Virus record (IMG/VR): IMGVR_UViG_3300005435_000034
Coordinates: 1-38,088 of that record
Length of the DNA stretch: 38,088 bases
Strand: one strand, 5' to 3'
Origin: a virus
Made by a program: the position numbers and the translations under genes. Position 1 is the first letter of the stretch, and every line of letters begins with the position of its first letter. This document shows, piece by piece, positions 36,135-38,088 of the stretch. The notes under the pieces are model-generated. The model was not told the DNA's origin, searched no databases, and worked only from the letters and a program-made list of their open reading frames with translations.

Positions 36135-37637
36135 ATGCACCGTTACGTGTGTCCCCTGGATAGCGTCCGCTTCGGTCTGGAAACCCTGGAGGAGCGCCGG
36201 CTTCTTTCCAACGGTATTTACGCCCCCGTCGTCGGCAACAATTGGAACGGTGAAGTGGTACAGGGCACGACGACTTTTACCAACTGGGTCTCTACGACGG
36301 GCACCCGCATCGTAGACGACCCGTCTACCCACACGGGCTACCCCGGCGAGTACAATTCCGGCGACGAAGCCATATTCACAAGCGGCGGATTCCGGGGCCT
36401 GACCATCATGCAGGTGGTTCAGGCCAACGTGCCCTGTAACGTCCAGGGCGAGACCTACGACCTGGGCGTACTAACCATCGAATCGGGCTACACGTCCACG
36501 GTCACGATGCTACAAAACCTGACCGAAAACGGCGGCGGCAGTGCGCTACATTTCTCCATGACCAACGGCAACCTGGACGTACACGGTAACGTCTTGACGA
36601 TCGAAGACGATCACGCCGGCTCTTGGACCGGCGGTAACATTCAGGACACGACGGGCGGCGGCCAGTTCGACGTGAAAGCCGTTAGCCACCCCTGTAACCT
36701 CGGCATAAGTGCGAACGCCAACAAGTTGACCCCGGAGACGGTTATCTCCGGCGCGAGCCTGACGAACGCCTGTACGGTCACGGTCAACGCGATGGTGACG
36801 TACCTGTCGCTCGACAACATGACGCAAATACTGGTCGAGAACTACGGCACGTTGGCCCTGGCCCAAGACAATTCGGCCGGCAACCCGGCTCCGGGCAGTC
36901 TCCTGTCCTCCATCCCCAACGGCGCGTATGACTCGGTACAAGTGCTGGGCGGCAACCTCTACCGGCAGAATACGGCCACGCACGCCGTCGGCATCGTCCA
37001 AATAAGTAACGGCGTCTACATGTCGTCGGGCACAATTAATATCGACCCCGGTTCGACCCTTACGATCACCGGCCAAGACGCCAGCGGCTCGGCCCTCCAC
37101 CAAACGGGCGGGGCCACGACGGTCAAGGTAGGCACGGTCGGTACGGCGAAGATGACGGGGCAACTAGACGCCGGTTCCTTCAACCATGACATCGACATAG
37201 AAGGCGGCAATTTAGTCGTCTACGTCAACCCGACCGGGGAAGACCTGGAAGTCTGGGCCGCCCACGTTACCATTTACTCCGGCGCAGAAATGAACCTGTA
37301 CTCGGACGGCACCAACGTCTCCGAAGTCGGTACGGCGGAAGTCAAGGCCACGAGCCTGACCTTCGACTCCGGCTCCTCCTTCCGCGTCCAGACCTGGGGC
37401 AACCAGTCCGGCACCATCGTCACGGACGTGATCCACTGCACCGGCTCGGTCGTCCAGGGCGGCACGATGACCCTTTACTGTGCGGACGGCAGCCAGCCGC
37501 TCAAGGACGTGCTGTTCACGCCCTTCTCGGCCGACGACGGATTTTTCGGCGAGTTCGCACTGGTACAGGACACCTACCTCCTGGCCAACGACACGTACCA
37601 GTGGGTACAGGGCGGCACCTATAAGCGCGTAACCTAG
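36135..37637 (+). CDS. LEPR-XLL-like surface or secreted beta-rich protein
   Basis: 500 residues; ATG preceded by AAGGAGTGAAGT. The N-terminus RFGLETLEERRLLS (about 12-25) matches the LEPR-XLL/LEExxLLS type signal that marks very large secreted proteins of planctomycetes. The rest has recurrent short beta-strand units (GNLDVHGNVLTIEDDHAG, GTINIDPGSTLTITGQDAS, GGNLVVYVN, SLTFDSGSSFRVQTWG), suggesting a right-handed beta-helix passenger like adhesins or phage tailspikes. It lies between the Gemmata-type gene and dCTP deaminase. It could be a tail-fibre-type protein or a host-derived surface protein expressed on infected cells. Confidence 0.65.
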   Translation: MHRYVCPLDSVRFGLETLEERRLLSNGIYAPVVGNNWNGEVVQGTTTFTNWVSTTGTRIVDDPSTHTGYPGEYNSGDEAIFTSGGFRGLTIMQVVQANVPCNVQGETYDLGVLTIESGYTSTVTMLQNLTENGGGSALHFSMTNGNLDVHGNVLTIEDDHAGSWTGGNIQDTTGGGQFDVKAVSHPCNLGISANANKLTPETVISGASLTNACTVTVNAMVTYLSLDNMTQILVENYGTLALAQDNSAGNPAPGSLLSSIPNGAYDSVQVLGGNLYRQNTATHAVGIVQISNGVYMSSGTINIDPGSTLTITGQDASGSALHQTGGATTVKVGTVGTAKMTGQLDAGSFNHDIDIEGGNLVVYVNPTGEDLEVWAAHVTIYSGAEMNLYSDGTNVSEVGTAEVKATSLTFDSGSSFRVQTWGNQSGTIVTDVIHCTGSVVQGGTMTLYCADGSQPLKDVLFTPFSADDGFFGEFALVQDTYLLANDTYQWVQGGTYKRVT

Positions 37638-37645
37638 GAGACGAC

Positions 37646-38088
37646 ATGAGCTTACTGGTAGACTGGCAGATTCGTAACCTCTGTAAAAAGCCCGAAGGAT
37701 ACGTAGGCGAGAACTGGCAACCCATGATCGAACCGTTCGCCGACTATGACGAGTGCCGGCCGGGGCAGATCAGCTACGGCCTTTGCACGGCCGGATACGA
37801 CCTGAGACTCGCGCCGGAAATCCTCATGTTCCGCCGGCAAAAATACGTGGTAATCGACCCGAAGTTGTTCAATCAGCCCGGCTACCAAGACAAGGTGTTA
37901 GAAAAGGTTTGGTTGGAAGAGTCGTTTGAAGACGTGGGGCGAATGGTTGTATCCGTCGGAAATAGTTTTATTCTGCCTCCCCACCACTACTGCCTGGGTC
38001 GGTCTTACGAGTATCTGCGGCTGCCCCGTCACCTGTCGGCCCTCTGTATCGGTAAATCCACCTACGCCCGCTGCTGCATCCTCTGTAA
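37646..38088 (+). CDS. dCTP deaminase, 5' part (3' end outside window)
   Basis: 147 residues visible; ATG after CTAGGAGACGAC. DCD/dUTPase-superfamily features: QISYGLCTAGYDLRLAPEI (about 41-59), SFILPPHHYCLGRSYEYLRL (the GxFxLxxTxEyxxlP element, about 113-132) and GKSTYARCCI near the cut end. The catalytic residues usually follow this point and are not in the window. Makes dUTP from dCTP as a route to dTTP in phage replication. It does not look like a bifunctional dCTP deaminase-dUTPase so far, but the C-terminus is missing. Confidence 0.85.
   Translation, partial: MSLLVDWQIRNLCKKPEGYVGENWQPMIEPFADYDECRPGQISYGLCTAGYDLRLAPEILMFRRQKYVVIDPKLFNQPGYQDKVLEKVWLEESFEDVGRMVVSVGNSFILPPHHYCLGRSYEYLRLPRHLSALCIGKSTYARCCILC

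Noticed and set aside
29127-38088. Lysis genes (endolysin, holin)
   Set aside because: No muramidase, amidase or peptidase motif is seen; the small membrane proteins at 31357 and 33192 are too generic to assign.

Overview
The window reads as part of a tailed double-stranded DNA bacteriophage (Caudoviricetes). It has a terminase, a family A DNA polymerase, a primase-helicase, a Sak4-type recombinase, a PD-(D/E)XK nuclease, a dCTP deaminase, tail-type structural genes, and dozens of small tightly overlapping genes (ATGA, GTGA and TAATG junctions). No integrase, rRNA, ribosomal protein or insertion sequence is visible. Three genes resemble protein types typical of Planctomycetes, especially the Gemmata group: a protein with a LEPR-XLL-like N-terminus (36135-37637), one with the HVRGCWVVDLLL C-terminal signature of a large Gemmata-type family (35256-36131), and a small secreted Cys/Tyr/Gly-rich protein (21521-21874). 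A planctomycete host is therefore my inference, not something the sequence proves. Both ends cut genes, so this is a fragment of a longer genome.

Layout. (1) 3-4544, plus: the end of a tail-type protein, a second structural-type protein, then a cassette of two glycosyltransferases, a methyltransferase and a radical SAM enzyme. (2) 4545-4875: convergent intergenic stretch with two strong hairpins. (3) 4876-9164, minus: UvrD-like helicase, ParB-fold protein and two small proteins. (4) 9165-9467: divergent control region. (5) 9468-14920, plus: about twenty small, mostly unrecognised early-type genes, several with zinc-ribbon cysteines, one interrupted by an in-frame TGA, and one small PD-(D/E)XK nuclease. 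(6) 14898-21325: uracil-DNA glycosylase, two regulatory or ParB-like proteins, RecB-like nuclease, CsrA, Sak4-like ATPase and an acidic-tailed protein that may bind ssDNA. (7) 21326-22300: an odd island with a structured leader, a secreted protein, a structured RNA candidate, a tRNA and a tiny membrane protein. (8) 22315-26522: DNA polymerase, WYL-like protein, a second CsrA-like protein and a Mom-like DNA-modification enzyme. (9) 26434-26742, minus: a winged-helix-like protein sharing a divergent promoter region with the primase-helicase (26856-29126) and a SprT-like protein. (10) 30199-34927: packaging genes, with the large terminase subunit split into separate ATPase and nuclease genes about 1.7 kb apart. 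(11) 34927-38088: the two planctomycete-type proteins and a truncated dCTP deaminase.

Control. At least six intergenic sites carry a near-identical 15-bp element, AGTGAGTATACTACT, at or inside promoters that fit the sigma-70 consensus (for example TTGACA-N17-TATACT). These promoters head most early operons on both strands, so one regulator probably coordinates them. CsrA and the CsrA-like protein add a possible post-transcriptional layer. The CsrA-like gene overlaps the mom-like gene by 4 bp, much as Com-mom is arranged in phage Mu.

The most promising leads are the split terminase, the CsrA-like/Mom pair, the repeated operator, the 148-nt RNA fold abutting the tRNA, the in-frame TGA followed by a SECIS-like hairpin, and the host-type surface and secreted proteins carried by the phage. 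All family assignments come from reading motifs by eye; no database search was run.
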